From: Tolypothrix bouteillei VB521301
Lineage (GTDB): Bacteria > Cyanobacteriota > Cyanobacteriia > Cyanobacteriales > Nostocaceae
Length of the DNA stretch: 64,000 nt
Assembly (NCBI RefSeq): GCF_000760695.4
Contig: NZ_JHEG04000001.1
Span: 62,001-126,000, forward strand
Reading direction: 5' to 3'
The stretch's first letter is position 1; every line of letters begins with the position of its first letter. Below are positions 39,272 to 49,399 of this stretch, one piece after another. A model generated the notes under the pieces. It searched no databases and was not told the origin of the DNA. It saw only the letters and a program-made list of their open reading frames with translations. Both the position numbers and the translations under genes were made by a program.

Positions 39272-42200
39272 ATGAAAGTATCATTTGACCCAGGAACAAC
39301 GCTTCCAGGCTACTGCTTGGTTGAGCAACTTTACTTTAGTGCCAAAACTCTAGTTTATCGTGCCTTACGAGAAGCAGACCAACAACGTGTCATCATTAAG
39401 CTCTTGAAAAGGGAATATCCAACGGTCAATGAACTCTTACAATTCCGCAATCAGTATAATATTGCCAAAAATCTCCCTTTATCTGGAGTAGTCAGCCCGT
39501 ACAGTCTAGAACCACTGCGCCACGGTTATGCTTTAGTTATGGAAGACTTTGGTGGTGTTTCCTTAACAGAGTATACTCAAGGGCATCCATTAGAATTAGA
39601 AGAATTTCTACTCATTGCGCTTCAACTTGCTGATATTCTTCAAGGTCTCTATCAACATCGAGTGATTCACAAGGACCTCAAACCTGCTAACGTCTTGATT
39701 CACCCCCAAACAAAACAAATCAAGCTGATTGACTTTAGCATTGCCTCTGTCCTCAGACACGAAACACAAACCCTACAAAATCCTAACGGAATTGAAGGAA
39801 CTCTCGCTTATCTTTCACCAGAACAAACGGGTCGGATGAACCGAGGGATTGACTATCGTAGCGATTTCTACTCCTTGGGAGTCACATTTTTTGAATTACT
39901 GACAGGTCAGTTACCCTTTCAATCCAATGACCCAATGGAGTTAGTTTATTCTCACATCGCCAAGCAAGCACCCGCAGTTCACAATATCAATCCTGACATT
40001 CCACTCGTCCTATCTGCAATTGTCAGGAAGTTGATGGCAAAAAATGCGGAAGACCGCTATCAGAGTGCTTCGGGGTTACTTGCAGATCTCCAAAGATGTG
40101 TAACAGAATTTAAAATAAACGAGCAAATTTCCAATTTTGAGGTCGGTCAGCTAGATGCAAGCGCCCAACTGAACATACCCCAAAAACTCTACGGACGAGA
40201 ACAGCAAGTCAAACAATTGCTAGCAGCATTTACTCGCGTAGCGTGTCCGGAGGACAGCAGTTCTTCTTCACGAAGCGAACTTGTACTTGTATCGGGTTAC
40301 TCGGGTATTGGCAAATCGTCACTTGTTCATGAAGTCCACAAACCAATTGTCCGTAAAAGGGGCTACTTCATTTCAGGTAAGTTCGACCAATTTAAACGTA
40401 ACATTCCCTACGCTTCTCTCATTCAAGCATTTCAATCTCTCATGCGGCAATTGCTGACAGAGGACACCCACAAACTTCAAAACTGGCAAGAAAAACTCAA
40501 AAGGGCTTTGGGTGAAAACGGACAAGTGATTGTGGATGTGATTCCAGAACTAGAAGCGATCGTTGGCAAACAACCTTCCATCGAAGAATTAAGAGGAACC
40601 GAGGCACAAAATCGGTTCAACCGCGTCTTCCAAGCCTTTATTGAGGTGTTTACTCAACCAGAACACCCCCTAGTGCTGTTTTTAGACGACTTGCAATGGG
40701 CAGATTCTGCATCTTTAAACCTCATTCAAGTGCTGATGAGCAATCCTGAAAGCAAACATTTACTGTTGATTGGAGCATATCGAGATAACGAGATCAGTGC
40801 AACTCATCCATTGATGAAGATGTTAGATGTACTTCACAAAGCAAACACTGCTATCGAAAATATTGTTCTGTATCCTTTAGAAATACATTATGTTCGTCAA
40901 TTAGTTGCCGATACATTAAACGATCGCAACAGAAGCGTTCCTCTTGCAGAGCTACTCTTCAATATCTCTCAAGGCAACCCCTTCTTTTTAACTCAACTTC
41001 TCAAATCGCTGTATCAAGAACACCTGTTAACCTTTGATTTCACTCGGGGTTGCTGGATGTGGGATCTCGAACAAATTCAACGCGTTGGAATTACTAACAA
41101 AAATGTGGTAGAACTAGTAGCACTTAATTTGCAAAAATTACCAAATACCACACAAACAATACTTCAACTAGCAGCTTGTATTGGCAATCGCTTTAATTTA
41201 GATATTTTAGCAACTGTCAGTAACACGAGTCTCTTGGATACTGCTAAAGCGTTACAACCGTCTCTCCAAGCAGGATTTATTCTCCCTCTTAACAATAACT
41301 ACCAAGTTCCCCTTTTATTCTCTAGCGAAGAACTAGATGAATTTGGATTTGACGTGAGTGTAAGTTATCGATTCCTTCATGACCGAGTTCAGCAAGCTGC
41401 TTATTCCCTCATTCCGCAGACGCAAAAACAAGCGACCCATCTTGAAATTGGTCAACTTTTACTTCGCAACACTCCCCCAGAAGCGATTGAAAATTACATT
41501 TTTGACATTGTCAATCAGTTGAACTTTGGCAGAGATCTTCTAACACAAATTTCAGAACGACAGGAATTGGCGCAACTCAATTTGATAGCAGGACGAAAAG
41601 GCAAAGCTGCAGCTGCCTATGAACCTGCATTTAAGTATTTTACAGTTGGAATCGCTTTATTGTCCGCTGACTCTTGGCAAACACACTACAGCCTGACATT
41701 AAAACTGTATGAAGAAGCAGCGGAAGCAGCTCTTCTTTGTGGCGAGTTTGAGTTGATGGAACAGCTAGTACTTGCAGTGTTACAGCAAGCGCAAACTTTG
41801 TTGGACAAAATTAAAGTTTATGAGGTCAAAGTATTAGCTTGCGTAGCCCAGAGCAAGCAACCTCAGGCTATCAAAACAGCCCTAACTGTGGCAGAATTAT
41901 TTGGAGTTGCGTTTCCAGAACAACCAAATCAAACAGATATTGCTGAGGGTTTGCAGAAAACTCAAGATACTCTAGCAGAAAAACAATTAGAAGATTTGTT
42001 AGAACTGCCAGAAATGAGGGATCTCAGAGCATTGGCGCTCGTCAGAATTTTAGCAAGCGTAACGGCTGCTGTTTATCAAGCTGTTCCTACACTTTTACCA
42101 TTAATTGTGTTTAAACAGGTTAGATTGTCGGTTAAGTATGGAAATGCCTCTGTATCTGCACAAGCATACGCTTGGTATGGAGTCATTTTATGCGGTGTTA

Positions 42201-44656
42201 TTGGCAATATTGAAGAAGGTAATCGTGTCGGTCAACTGGCATTAGGCTTATTATCAAAGCTCAAAAGCAAAGAATTTCGAGCTAGCACCATCAATATGGT
42301 ATATCCATTTGTAAAACCTTGGAAATATCACATTCAAAAATCTCTCGATCCTTTGCTTGATGGATACCACTGCGGGCTAGAAACTGGAGCATTAGAATAT
42401 GCTGCTTACTGCGCTTACAACTATTGTTCTCTTTCTTTCTTCTTAGGTAAAGAATTATCAATTTTGGAAGAAGAAATGAAGGCTTACAGCCATGCTTTGG
42501 CTCAACTCAAACAGGAAGTCGCTCACAATTATCTTCGAGTCTTTTACCAATCAGTTTTGAATTTACTCGGGCAAAGCAAGCATCCCTGGGAATTTAAGGG
42601 TACTGTTTACCATGAAGACAAGATGCTTCCTTTACACCATACAGCAAACGATCGCTATGCTATTGGTACGTTATATGTTAACAAACTCATTCTTTGTTAC
42701 TTATTTCAAGAGTGGCGACAAGCCACAAAAGTAGCCAATCTTGCTGGTGAATATCTTGATGGAGTGTCTGGCTCTTTTACGATCCCTGTATTTTCTTTTT
42801 ACGATGCTTTAACCCAGCTTGCTATATTACCAGAAATTGAAGAATCAAAACAAGAGCTTGTTTGGGAAAGAGCGATCGCCAATCGGAACAAACTCGAGCA
42901 TTGGGCAAACTATGCACCGATGAATCACTTGCATAAATTTTACCTAGTTGAAGCAGAACGTTACAGGGTATTGGGACGAATTTATGAAGCGATGGAGTAC
43001 TACGATCGCGCTATTACAGGAGCCATTGAAAACCATTACTTCCATGAAGCTGCTCTAGCCAACGAACGAGCAGCCGAATTTTACTTTTCGCTCAAAAAAA
43101 ACAAAATTGCTCAAGCATATATAACAGAAGCATATCACGGCTATCAGCAGTGGGGAGCAAAAGCGAAAGTTCAACAATTAGAAGAATTTTACTTTGAATG
43201 GCTGAATCTTAATTCTCAAAAACTTTCCAAAGAAGACAGTAGTCTATCCAAAGGAAGCACAACATCCAAGGGTGAAGTTTTCGATCTGATTGCTGTGATG
43301 AAAGCATCACAAGCTATCTCCAGTGAAATAGTCTTGGATAGATTGCTAGAAAATTTGCTGCATATTATTCTCGAAAATGCAGCTGCTCAGAAAGGCTGTA
43401 TTATTCTTGAGCGCGACAATCAACTATTTATTGAAGTTGCGGATACCAACCAGCATGAATTAGCAGTCGTACTGCAATCAATCCCAGTCAAAGACAGTCA
43501 AGATGTTCCTGTTTCCATTATTGAATATGTCCGTCGCACCCAACAACCCTTAGTTCTTAATAATGCTACAGAAGAAGCTATTTCTAAATCTGATGCCTAT
43601 ATTGTCTATCACGAACCACAGTCAATTTTATGTGCGCCAATTCTTTATCAAGGAAAATTTATCGGGATTATTTATTTGGAAAATAATTTAGCGACTGGGG
43701 TCTTTACTCACAATCGTGTTGAAATTCTCAATTTCCTCTGCACTCAAGCTGCTATCTCCTTAGAAAATGCCCGTTTATACCAACAAGCACAAAATGCTGT
43801 CGCTCATTTACAACAAACACAACTTCAATTAGTACAAAGCGAGAAGATGTCTGCTTTGGGAAATTTAGTCGCAGGGGTTGCTCATGAAATTAACAATCCT
43901 ATCGGCTTTATTGCTGGCAATATTGACCCTGCTCAAGAATACGTACAAGATTTGTGCGGCTTGCTCGATCTGTATCGGGAGAAGTTTCCCCATCCCGGAC
44001 AGGAGATTGAGGATAAAATTGAAACTATAGATTTGGAATATTTGCGTCAGGATTTGCCGAAGTTGATTGAATCAATGAAGCTGGGTGTTGAACGCATTTG
44101 CAATATTAGCACCAGCCTGCGAACTTTCTCCAGATCGGACAAAGATTATAAGGTTCCATTTAACATTCATGAAGGTATAGAGAGTACTCTACTTATTCTC
44201 AAGCACCGTTTGAAAGCAAACGATGACCGTCCAGCAATTAACGTTATTAAAGACTATGGCGATATCCCTCAAGTAGAATGTTTCCCAGGACAACTCAACC
44301 AAGTGTTTATGAATTTGCTGGCAAATGCTATTGATGCTTTAGAAGAATCTAATATGGGAAGCAGTTTTGAACATATTAGAGCAAATCCTAACTGCATTAC
44401 CATTCAAACTGCTATGAAAGACGAGCAACACATTATGATTCGCATAGCAGACAATGGTATTGGCATGACCGAACAGGTGAAACAGATTGCTTTTGACTAT
44501 CTTTTTACAACCAAAGCTGTTGGACATGGAACGGGTTTGGGTTTAGCGATCGCCCACCAAATTGTCGTTGAGCGTCATGGAGGAACGATTGAAATTAATT
44601 CTGTTTTGGGACAGGGCGCAGAGTTTGCGATCGTGCTTCCCATATCAAGCCAATAG
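39272..44656 (+). CDS. Ser/Thr kinase-AAA ATPase-GAF-histidine kinase (trifunctional kinase)
   Basis: About 1794 aa. Domains: eukaryotic-type protein kinase at about 10-270 (HKDLKPAN with D135, DFS), an AAA/STAND ATPase at about 310-620 (Walker A GYSGIGKS at 342-349, Walker B LVLFLDDLQWAD), helical TPR-like repeats at 620-1290, and GAF at about 1340-1480. Then come DHp with H1538 (HEINNP) and HATPase (DNGIGM, GTGLGL). This architecture is typical of filamentous cyanobacteria and resembles HstK-type kinases. The frame opens at 39212; I prefer ATG 39272, where the kinase fold begins after VSFDPGTTLPGY. It lies 97 bp after kinase 1. Confidence 0.93.
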   Translation: MKVSFDPGTTLPGYCLVEQLYFSAKTLVYRALREADQQRVIIKLLKREYPTVNELLQFRNQYNIAKNLPLSGVVSPYSLEPLRHGYALVMEDFGGVSLTEYTQGHPLELEEFLLIALQLADILQGLYQHRVIHKDLKPANVLIHPQTKQIKLIDFSIASVLRHETQTLQNPNGIEGTLAYLSPEQTGRMNRGIDYRSDFYSLGVTFFELLTGQLPFQSNDPMELVYSHIAKQAPAVHNINPDIPLVLSAIVRKLMAKNAEDRYQSASGLLADLQRCVTEFKINEQISNFEVGQLDASAQLNIPQKLYGREQQVKQLLAAFTRVACPEDSSSSSRSELVLVSGYSGIGKSSLVHEVHKPIVRKRGYFISGKFDQFKRNIPYASLIQAFQSLMRQLLTEDTHKLQNWQEKLKRALGENGQVIVDVIPELEAIVGKQPSIEELRGTEAQNRFNRVFQAFIEVFTQPEHPLVLFLDDLQWADSASLNLIQVLMSNPESKHLLLIGAYRDNEISATHPLMKMLDVLHKANTAIENIVLYPLEIHYVRQLVADTLNDRNRSVPLAELLFNISQGNPFFLTQLLKSLYQEHLLTFDFTRGCWMWDLEQIQRVGITNKNVVELVALNLQKLPNTTQTILQLAACIGNRFNLDILATVSNTSLLDTAKALQPSLQAGFILPLNNNYQVPLLFSSEELDEFGFDVSVSYRFLHDRVQQAAYSLIPQTQKQATHLEIGQLLLRNTPPEAIENYIFDIVNQLNFGRDLLTQISERQELAQLNLIAGRKGKAAAAYEPAFKYFTVGIALLSADSWQTHYSLTLKLYEEAAEAALLCGEFELMEQLVLAVLQQAQTLLDKIKVYEVKVLACVAQSKQPQAIKTALTVAELFGVAFPEQPNQTDIAEGLQKTQDTLAEKQLEDLLELPEMRDLRALALVRILASVTAAVYQAVPTLLPLIVFKQVRLSVKYGNASVSAQAYAWYGVILCGVIGNIEEGNRVGQLALGLLSKLKSKEFRASTINMVYPFVKPWKYHIQKSLDPLLDGYHCGLETGALEYAAYCAYNYCSLSFFLGKELSILEEEMKAYSHALAQLKQEVAHNYLRVFYQSVLNLLGQSKHPWEFKGTVYHEDKMLPLHHTANDRYAIGTLYVNKLILCYLFQEWRQATKVANLAGEYLDGVSGSFTIPVFSFYDALTQLAILPEIEESKQELVWERAIANRNKLEHWANYAPMNHLHKFYLVEAERYRVLGRIYEAMEYYDRAITGAIENHYFHEAALANERAAEFYFSLKKNKIAQAYITEAYHGYQQWGAKAKVQQLEEFYFEWLNLNSQKLSKEDSSLSKGSTTSKGEVFDLIAVMKASQAISSEIVLDRLLENLLHIILENAAAQKGCIILERDNQLFIEVADTNQHELAVVLQSIPVKDSQDVPVSIIEYVRRTQQPLVLNNATEEAISKSDAYIVYHEPQSILCAPILYQGKFIGIIYLENNLATGVFTHNRVEILNFLCTQAAISLENARLYQQAQNAVAHLQQTQLQLVQSEKMSALGNLVAGVAHEINNPIGFIAGNIDPAQEYVQDLCGLLDLYREKFPHPGQEIEDKIETIDLEYLRQDLPKLIESMKLGVERICNISTSLRTFSRSDKDYKVPFNIHEGIESTLLILKHRLKANDDRPAINVIKDYGDIPQVECFPGQLNQVFMNLLANAIDALEESNMGSSFEHIRANPNCITIQTAMKDEQHIMIRIADNGIGMTEQVKQIAFDYLFTTKAVGHGTGLGLAIAHQIVVERHGGTIEINSVLGQGAEFAIVLPISSQ

Positions 44657-44738
44657 TAAACTTGTTTTAGCTAGGAGGCGAACGTAATGAAGACCACATT
44701 TTTGACGAGAACTGCATTTCAATTGGAATAATTAGGTT

Positions 44739-46526
44739 ATGGATATTAGCAATCACTTCGTGCATACAACCGAGGAGACTGAGACAGAAATTGCGTTGCG
44801 TCAAAGCCAACAGCGATTGCAAAAAGCTCAAAGAATTGCTCACATTGGTCACTGGGAAATAGATGCTACTACCCTAGTGACTATTTGGTCAGAAGAAGTC
44901 TTCCGAATCTTTGGGTTGGAACCCAAAACAGAAGCACCACCCCCTCAAGAATACAAACAGCAAATTCACCCAGATGACTCACTCATTTGGCAAGAAAAAC
45001 TAGAACAGGCGATCGCTCAACCCACTGCTTTTAACCTTGACTTACGCATTTACCGCCCCGATGGTTCCTTGCGCTATTTGAATGCGATCGCAGAATCCCA
45101 AGTGGATGAATTCGGAAAAGTCATCAAACTTGTGGGTACTGTTATGGATATTAGCGAACGCAAGCAGGCTGAGATAGCACTACAGCAGGTTTTACACCAA
45201 ACTGAGTACCAGTCCTGTTTGCTACAAGCTGTCCTTAACTCTACTACAGACTGGATTTTTGCTAAAGATACAAATTTCCGCTACATCCTAGCCAGTCGGA
45301 GTTATGCAACCGCAATTGGTAAAACCGTGGAAGAGATTCTTGGCAAAGACGATTTGGAGTTGGGTTTTTCTGAAGAACTTGTCTTTGGAAATCCTGCAAA
45401 AGGTATTCGAGGATTCCGCACTGACGATCGCACGGCGCTATCTGGGAAACCCGTGTGTAACTCCTTCGATCCCGCAACAATTGCAGATGGTTCGCTACGT
45501 ATCTTCGATGTTCGTAAAAATCCTTTGTACGACTTAGATGGAAAAGTCTTTGGTGTACTTGGATTGAGCCGTGACTTAACCGAACGCTATGATGCAGAAG
45601 AAGCCATGCGTCGTTCCGAAGCACAGCTAAAGGAGAAAGCCGAAGAATTGACGCGTACTTTGCAAGAACTTCAGCAAACGCAAATGCAGATGATTCACAG
45701 TGAAAAAATGTCTAGCTTGGGACAACTGGTAGCTGGAGTCGCCCACGAAATTAACAATCCCATGAACTTTATCCACGGTAACCTCAATCACGCCAATCAC
45801 TACGCCAAGGAAATTCTAGAATTGCTAGTTCTGTACCAAAAATATTACCCCATTCCACCTTTAGAAATTCAGAAACAAGCAGAAGCAATCGACCTAGAAT
45901 TTATACAACAAGATTTACTGAAACTTCTATCCTCAATGCGCGTTGGTACAGAACGCATCCAAACAATCGTAGCATCTCTTCGCACATTTTCCCGTATGGA
46001 TGAATCTGAAATGAAAGAGGTTGATATCCATGACGGTATTGACAGTACATTAATGATTTTACAACACAGGATTAAAGAAAAAAATTCTTATTGTCAAATT
46101 CAAGTTATTAAAGAATATGGTAATTTACCTTTAGTTGAGTGCTTTCCCGGACAGTTAAATCAAGTATTTATGAATATTTTAAGTAATGCAGTTGATGCTT
46201 TAGAAGACGCATTTAAATTCAGTCATATGTCAATCTTAGAAGACGAAAAATCAAAGGAAGACCCTACAATTTCCATTCATACTCAAGCAATAAATAACCA
46301 AGCTATTATTCGCGTGGCTGACAATGGAACGGGTATGAATGAAAATATTCGTCAGAGAATTTTCGATCCCTTTTTCACAACTAAGCCTGTGGGAAAAGGA
46401 ACTGGAATGGGCTTATCAATCAGTTATCAAATTGTGGCAGAAAAACATGGTGGTTCGCTTTACTGTCTTTCACAACCAAATTTAGGAACAGAATTTATCA
46501 TTCAAATTCCTTTAAAACAGAATTAA
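44739..46526 (+). CDS. PAS-PAS sensor histidine kinase 3
   Basis: 595 aa, soluble. PAS with PAC covers about 30-145 (IGHWEIDATT, GTVMDISERKQ). A second PAS covers about 160-290 (TTDWIFAKDTNFRYILASRSYA). A coiled coil leads to DHp with H336 (VAGVAHEINNP) and HATPase ending in GKGTGMGLSISYQ. No TM, receiver or output domain. The transmitter is closely similar to that of kinase 1, pointing to duplication with swapped inputs. 82 bp after the trifunctional kinase. Confidence 0.92.
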   Translation: MDISNHFVHTTEETETEIALRQSQQRLQKAQRIAHIGHWEIDATTLVTIWSEEVFRIFGLEPKTEAPPPQEYKQQIHPDDSLIWQEKLEQAIAQPTAFNLDLRIYRPDGSLRYLNAIAESQVDEFGKVIKLVGTVMDISERKQAEIALQQVLHQTEYQSCLLQAVLNSTTDWIFAKDTNFRYILASRSYATAIGKTVEEILGKDDLELGFSEELVFGNPAKGIRGFRTDDRTALSGKPVCNSFDPATIADGSLRIFDVRKNPLYDLDGKVFGVLGLSRDLTERYDAEEAMRRSEAQLKEKAEELTRTLQELQQTQMQMIHSEKMSSLGQLVAGVAHEINNPMNFIHGNLNHANHYAKEILELLVLYQKYYPIPPLEIQKQAEAIDLEFIQQDLLKLLSSMRVGTERIQTIVASLRTFSRMDESEMKEVDIHDGIDSTLMILQHRIKEKNSYCQIQVIKEYGNLPLVECFPGQLNQVFMNILSNAVDALEDAFKFSHMSILEDEKSKEDPTISIHTQAINNQAIIRVADNGTGMNENIRQRIFDPFFTTKPVGKGTGMGLSISYQIVAEKHGGSLYCLSQPNLGTEFIIQIPLKQN

Positions 46527-46545
46527 CTTAAATATACTTTTTCGA

Positions 46546-46738
46546 GATATTGACGTGCTAGCGCAATTCCATTCCAATCTAGAATTGCGTCAACAGGCTT
46601 TAGAATACATACTTGCTGCGATTGGAAAACTGCTAGACCCCAAGGTCATAATGAAAGACTCGCTACACAGATGTTTCCCAAGCAGAACGGGCTGAGCACA
46701 TTGGAGGTGAATCAATTATCAAGAGTCAGCCCGGTTAA
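46546..46738 (+). pseudogene. Possible frameshifted gene relic
   Basis: A frame from 46546 reads DIDVLAQFHSNLELRQ... LLDPKV and then loses sense near 46650. A second frame from 46655 continues with TRYTDVSQAERAEHIGGES and stops at 46738. Both halves look protein-like, as if one indel separates them. I do not recognise the family, so this remains tentative. Confidence 0.3.
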
Positions 46739-46828
46739 GAAATAGGAGTTGTCGCAAGCATGAACCGAGATTGAGCGTTATGACTAATGCCCAATTCTAA
46801 TGTTCTCCGTTTAATATATATAGATAAT

Positions 46829-47008
46829 TTATGTCTGTTGCGGACCTTTAGCATCACACTCTTTAGCAAAACACCGTTCCAAAAGCTCAACTCTATAGTA
46901 GCGGGCAAAGCGCCGGGGATCTAATACAAGTTTAACTTTAGGGTTCATCACAGGTTGATTGAGATACTGCCATAAGGGGAATTTAAGATTGCTAGCGTCT
47001 GAAGTCAT
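46829..47008 (-). CDS. Small hypothetical protein
   Basis: About 59 aa from the internal ATG at 47008 (68 aa if from 47035). The sequence KFPLWQYLNQPVMNPK followed by LDPRRFARYYRVELLERCF reads like a compact conserved cyanobacterial protein, but I cannot name it. The first nine residues of the longer form (MCRIIFFVY) look non-native. Confidence 0.45.
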   Translation of the reverse strand: MTSDASNLKFPLWQYLNQPVMNPKVKLVLDPRRFARYYRVELLERCFAKECDAKGPQQT

Positions 47009-47035
47009 ATATACAAAGAAAATAATACGACACAA

Positions 47036-47510
47036 TAACAGGCTCAGTATTGAACATCTGGTTAAAAATATGCTTATTACCGTTCCTTAGTTAAACCTTA
47101 CAAAATATACATACATTTGTCCTGCGGACAAACGCGGAAAAATTTAGAGAATACTCCTACAGATAGTTAAAAAAATCCGTTAAATTCACTATTGCCAAAT
47201 GCAGTCTTCCCAAAGCAAGAAGGCATTGAGGCGAGATGTTTGTAAAATCATGCAACCTAGTCTGAAAACCTTTGTTAAGTCAACCTTTTAGTCATTGTCG
47301 AAAATTAAAGTTACACGAGTAACGGCAAATATACGGTTGACAGAAGATATAGTTACGAGTAATATGCAAATCTTATGTAATGCCAACTTTTGACCCTAGG
47401 CCATAAACAATCATTTTTGGCAATGTCTTCCTCAATTGCAGATATTATATTTGACGACTGAAACAACGAGCTAGGAACGGAGTACAGCCGTATCGCATCA
47501 GTTTCCCTTA
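47036..47510. other. Intergenic region, nothing recognised
   Basis: 475 bp. Only a small TTTGTCC-TGC-GGACAAA palindrome (47116-47132) stands out. Confidence 0.35.
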
Positions 47511-47924
47511 CTATTCTTGTAAGACGAGTTTAATATCCAAAAAAGGAGAATCAACATATAATTGCCAATTCTCATCTATAAATTCTAAATTTTCATCATA
47601 AATAAGCCCTAGCTCACCAATATGCAACTTGTTATTAGGACTTGAATTACCTTCAACACCATTTTTTAAAGCTGTAAGGATAAACTGCAATTGGAGAAAG
47701 CGTTTATTATGTGTTACGCCAATAGAACTACTAGTTAATTCAGCATCAATGGTGGGTGGTAGGGTAATTTCTTCATAATATTTATCTTGCTCGTCCCAAT
47801 AACCGCAGACTTTATAATTACATAAAGAGAGATGTTCTTTAACAAGTGTATTGGCATCTATATTTTGTAATAGATCTGTTAAATCATGCAAGACAGGGTG
47901 ATTTTTTAATTTAATGTTGTTCAT
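47511..47924 (-). CDS. Hypothetical protein
   Basis: 137 aa, acidic, soluble, no known motif. Normal codon use, with alternating segments such as FLQLQFILTALKNG and KLHIGELGLIYDENLEF. It starts at ATG 47924 without a clear ribosome binding site. No neighbour gives a hint about function. Confidence 0.55.
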   Translation of the reverse strand: MNNIKLKNHPVLHDLTDLLQNIDANTLVKEHLSLCNYKVCGYWDEQDKYYEEITLPPTIDAELTSSSIGVTHNKRFLQLQFILTALKNGVEGNSSPNNKLHIGELGLIYDENLEFIDENWQLYVDSPFLDIKLVLQE

Positions 47925-48180
47925 ATTAAGCTTAACCTGGTTTTCTGTTCTAATGATACTACTCCGGTTTTGCCTGTATAGTGGCGAATTCTATCCGCTA
48001 AGGCTGAATGAAATTTGACATCAAGAGCCGAAACAATTTCTACGTATTTTCTCACACAAAATTTAGGATTGCTATATATATAACCAAGAGTGAGTCACCA
48101 GTCGCTGCTGTTTGTTAAATGCTCACTTTTATTTTAATTGCAAGCGTATATCATGTCACTGCAAATAAATGGCGAGAACA

Positions 48181-48229
48181 GTTAGTAGTGAGTAGTAAGT
48201 CTTTAGTTATCTTCCTACTCACTACTAAC
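48181..48229. repeat. Perfect 15-bp inverted repeat upstream of the NifX-like gene
   Basis: GTTAGTAGTGAGTAG (48181-48195) and its reverse complement (48215-48229) enclose a 19-nt loop, ending 30 bp before the start codon. It is probably a member of the dispersed GTAGTGAGTAG repeats of these genomes. It would form a strong hairpin in the mRNA leader. Confidence 0.8.
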
Positions 48230-48259
48230 CACTAAGCATCACTTATTAAGGGAAAAAAA

Positions 48260-48754
48260 ATGAAGATTGCCTTCATGACAACTGATAGAGTTAATGTCAA
48301 CGCTCATTTTGGTTCGGCGCAGGAGGTTGATGTTTATGAAGTTTCAGAAACTGGATACAAATTTGTCGAAACGCTTTTCTTTGAAAAGCCATCTAAAAAA
48401 GTTGAAACAATTAATGAAACCAGTGAAGGTGGTTGCAAGCATGGTAAACCTGATTGCAAAAAAGGCAAAGATGGTTCCAAAGAAGCTGAAGGTAGCTCGA
48501 AAAAAGACAAAGATGGTGAAAGTGATGATAAAGTCGCACGCAAACTAGAAGTGTTAGCTGATTGTACCATTGTTTATGTCGCCTCAATTGGTGGTACGGC
48601 GGCTGCTAAGTTAATCAAAAACGGTATGATGCCGGTTAAACCCCGCTCGGAAGAAGAAAATATTGCTTACATTTTGAATCGGTTAGTGGAGGCTCTCAAA
48701 GGAAATCCCCCTCCTTGGTTGCGTAAGGCTTTGCAGGGAAAAGTAACACAATAA
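48260..48754 (+). CDS. NifX/NifB-C-terminal-like FeMo-cofactor-binding domain protein
   Basis: 164 aa. The dinitrogenase-cofactor (NifX/NafY) fold is clear: MKIAFMTTDRVNVNAHFGSA, the central VYVASIGGTAAAKLIKNG, and a C-terminal NRLVEALKGNPPPWLRKAL. A Lys/Gly/Ser-rich insert (about 53-92), absent from ordinary NifX, contains CKHGKPDCKKG, which could bind metal. These proteins carry or store Fe-Mo cluster precursors. The gene lies upstream of modA and modBC on the same strand, supporting a role in molybdenum handling. The start has AAGGGA upstream. Confidence 0.85.
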   Translation: MKIAFMTTDRVNVNAHFGSAQEVDVYEVSETGYKFVETLFFEKPSKKVETINETSEGGCKHGKPDCKKGKDGSKEAEGSSKKDKDGESDDKVARKLEVLADCTIVYVASIGGTAAAKLIKNGMMPVKPRSEEENIAYILNRLVEALKGNPPPWLRKALQGKVTQ

Positions 48755-48773
48755 TTCACCAGTTCTAATTCCT

Positions 48774-48806
48774 AATTCGTAATTAAAAATTTATTAATTA
48801 CGAATT
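48774..48806. terminator. AT-rich hairpin after the NifX-like gene
   Basis: AATTCGTAATTAA and TTAATTACGAATT form a perfect 13-bp stem with a 7-nt loop. It may terminate the NifX-like transcript or be a variant of the AATTACG repeats seen at 29720. Confidence 0.5.
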
Positions 48807-48872
48807 GATGAATTTTAGATACAAGCTTCGTATTCTTAGCTTTTCTTATTCAAATTTTCTAGTGAATCAATT

Positions 48873-49088
48873 ATGCTTGTATCTTCATTAGTTTCTCTTT
48901 TGCTGGCAATATTTTTTTTGTTTATAAGCTTAAAACTCTTACATCAACTCTTGCAGTTACTCACTCTCTTGATAGCTATTTTTTGGTTGTGCTCAAGCTG
49001 TTTTTTTTCCATTATTCCCAGTGAAGTTTTAATTGCGATCGCTTTTCTCCTCATTACACAAAAAATGCGCGGATTAGAACGAGAGTAG
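48873..49088 (+). CDS. Small hydrophobic membrane protein
   Basis: 71 aa, almost entirely two membrane helices (VSLLLAIFFLFISLKLL and LIAIFWLCSSCFFSII...), ending in a charged tail (KMRGLERE). No family recognised. It lies between the NifX-like gene and modA. It could be a small transporter accessory or a chance frame; the organised hydrophobicity favours a real gene. Confidence 0.45.
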   Translation: MLVSSLVSLLLAIFFLFISLKLLHQLLQLLTLLIAIFWLCSSCFFSIIPSEVLIAIAFLLITQKMRGLERE

Positions 49089-49399
49089 TTGGGTGTCTGG
49101 TTTACGCAGTGTCTCTAAGCCCCGCGTCTCCTGCTTGAACGGGGGTTAGGAGAAACTGCATTACCAGGTAAAGCTACAGGATCGAGAGATAACAGCAGCA
49201 ATTGAATTTTTACCAACTTTGTTTATCTCAGGAAATACGGGAAATATTGTATAAAAACATCTTTAATGAGCTATTTTGTATTAAAAACTACATAAATACC
49301 TGCTTGATACCAATATTATTGGCAATCTGGGACATTATCTTGGTACGATCCTACCAACCGCAAATTCCTAGGAGTGAATTTCTGTCATATAAGTTTTTT

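Noticed and set aside
49202..49399. Longer start for ModA
   Set aside because: The extra 66 residues precede a perfect signal peptide beginning at 49400, which would be buried otherwise.
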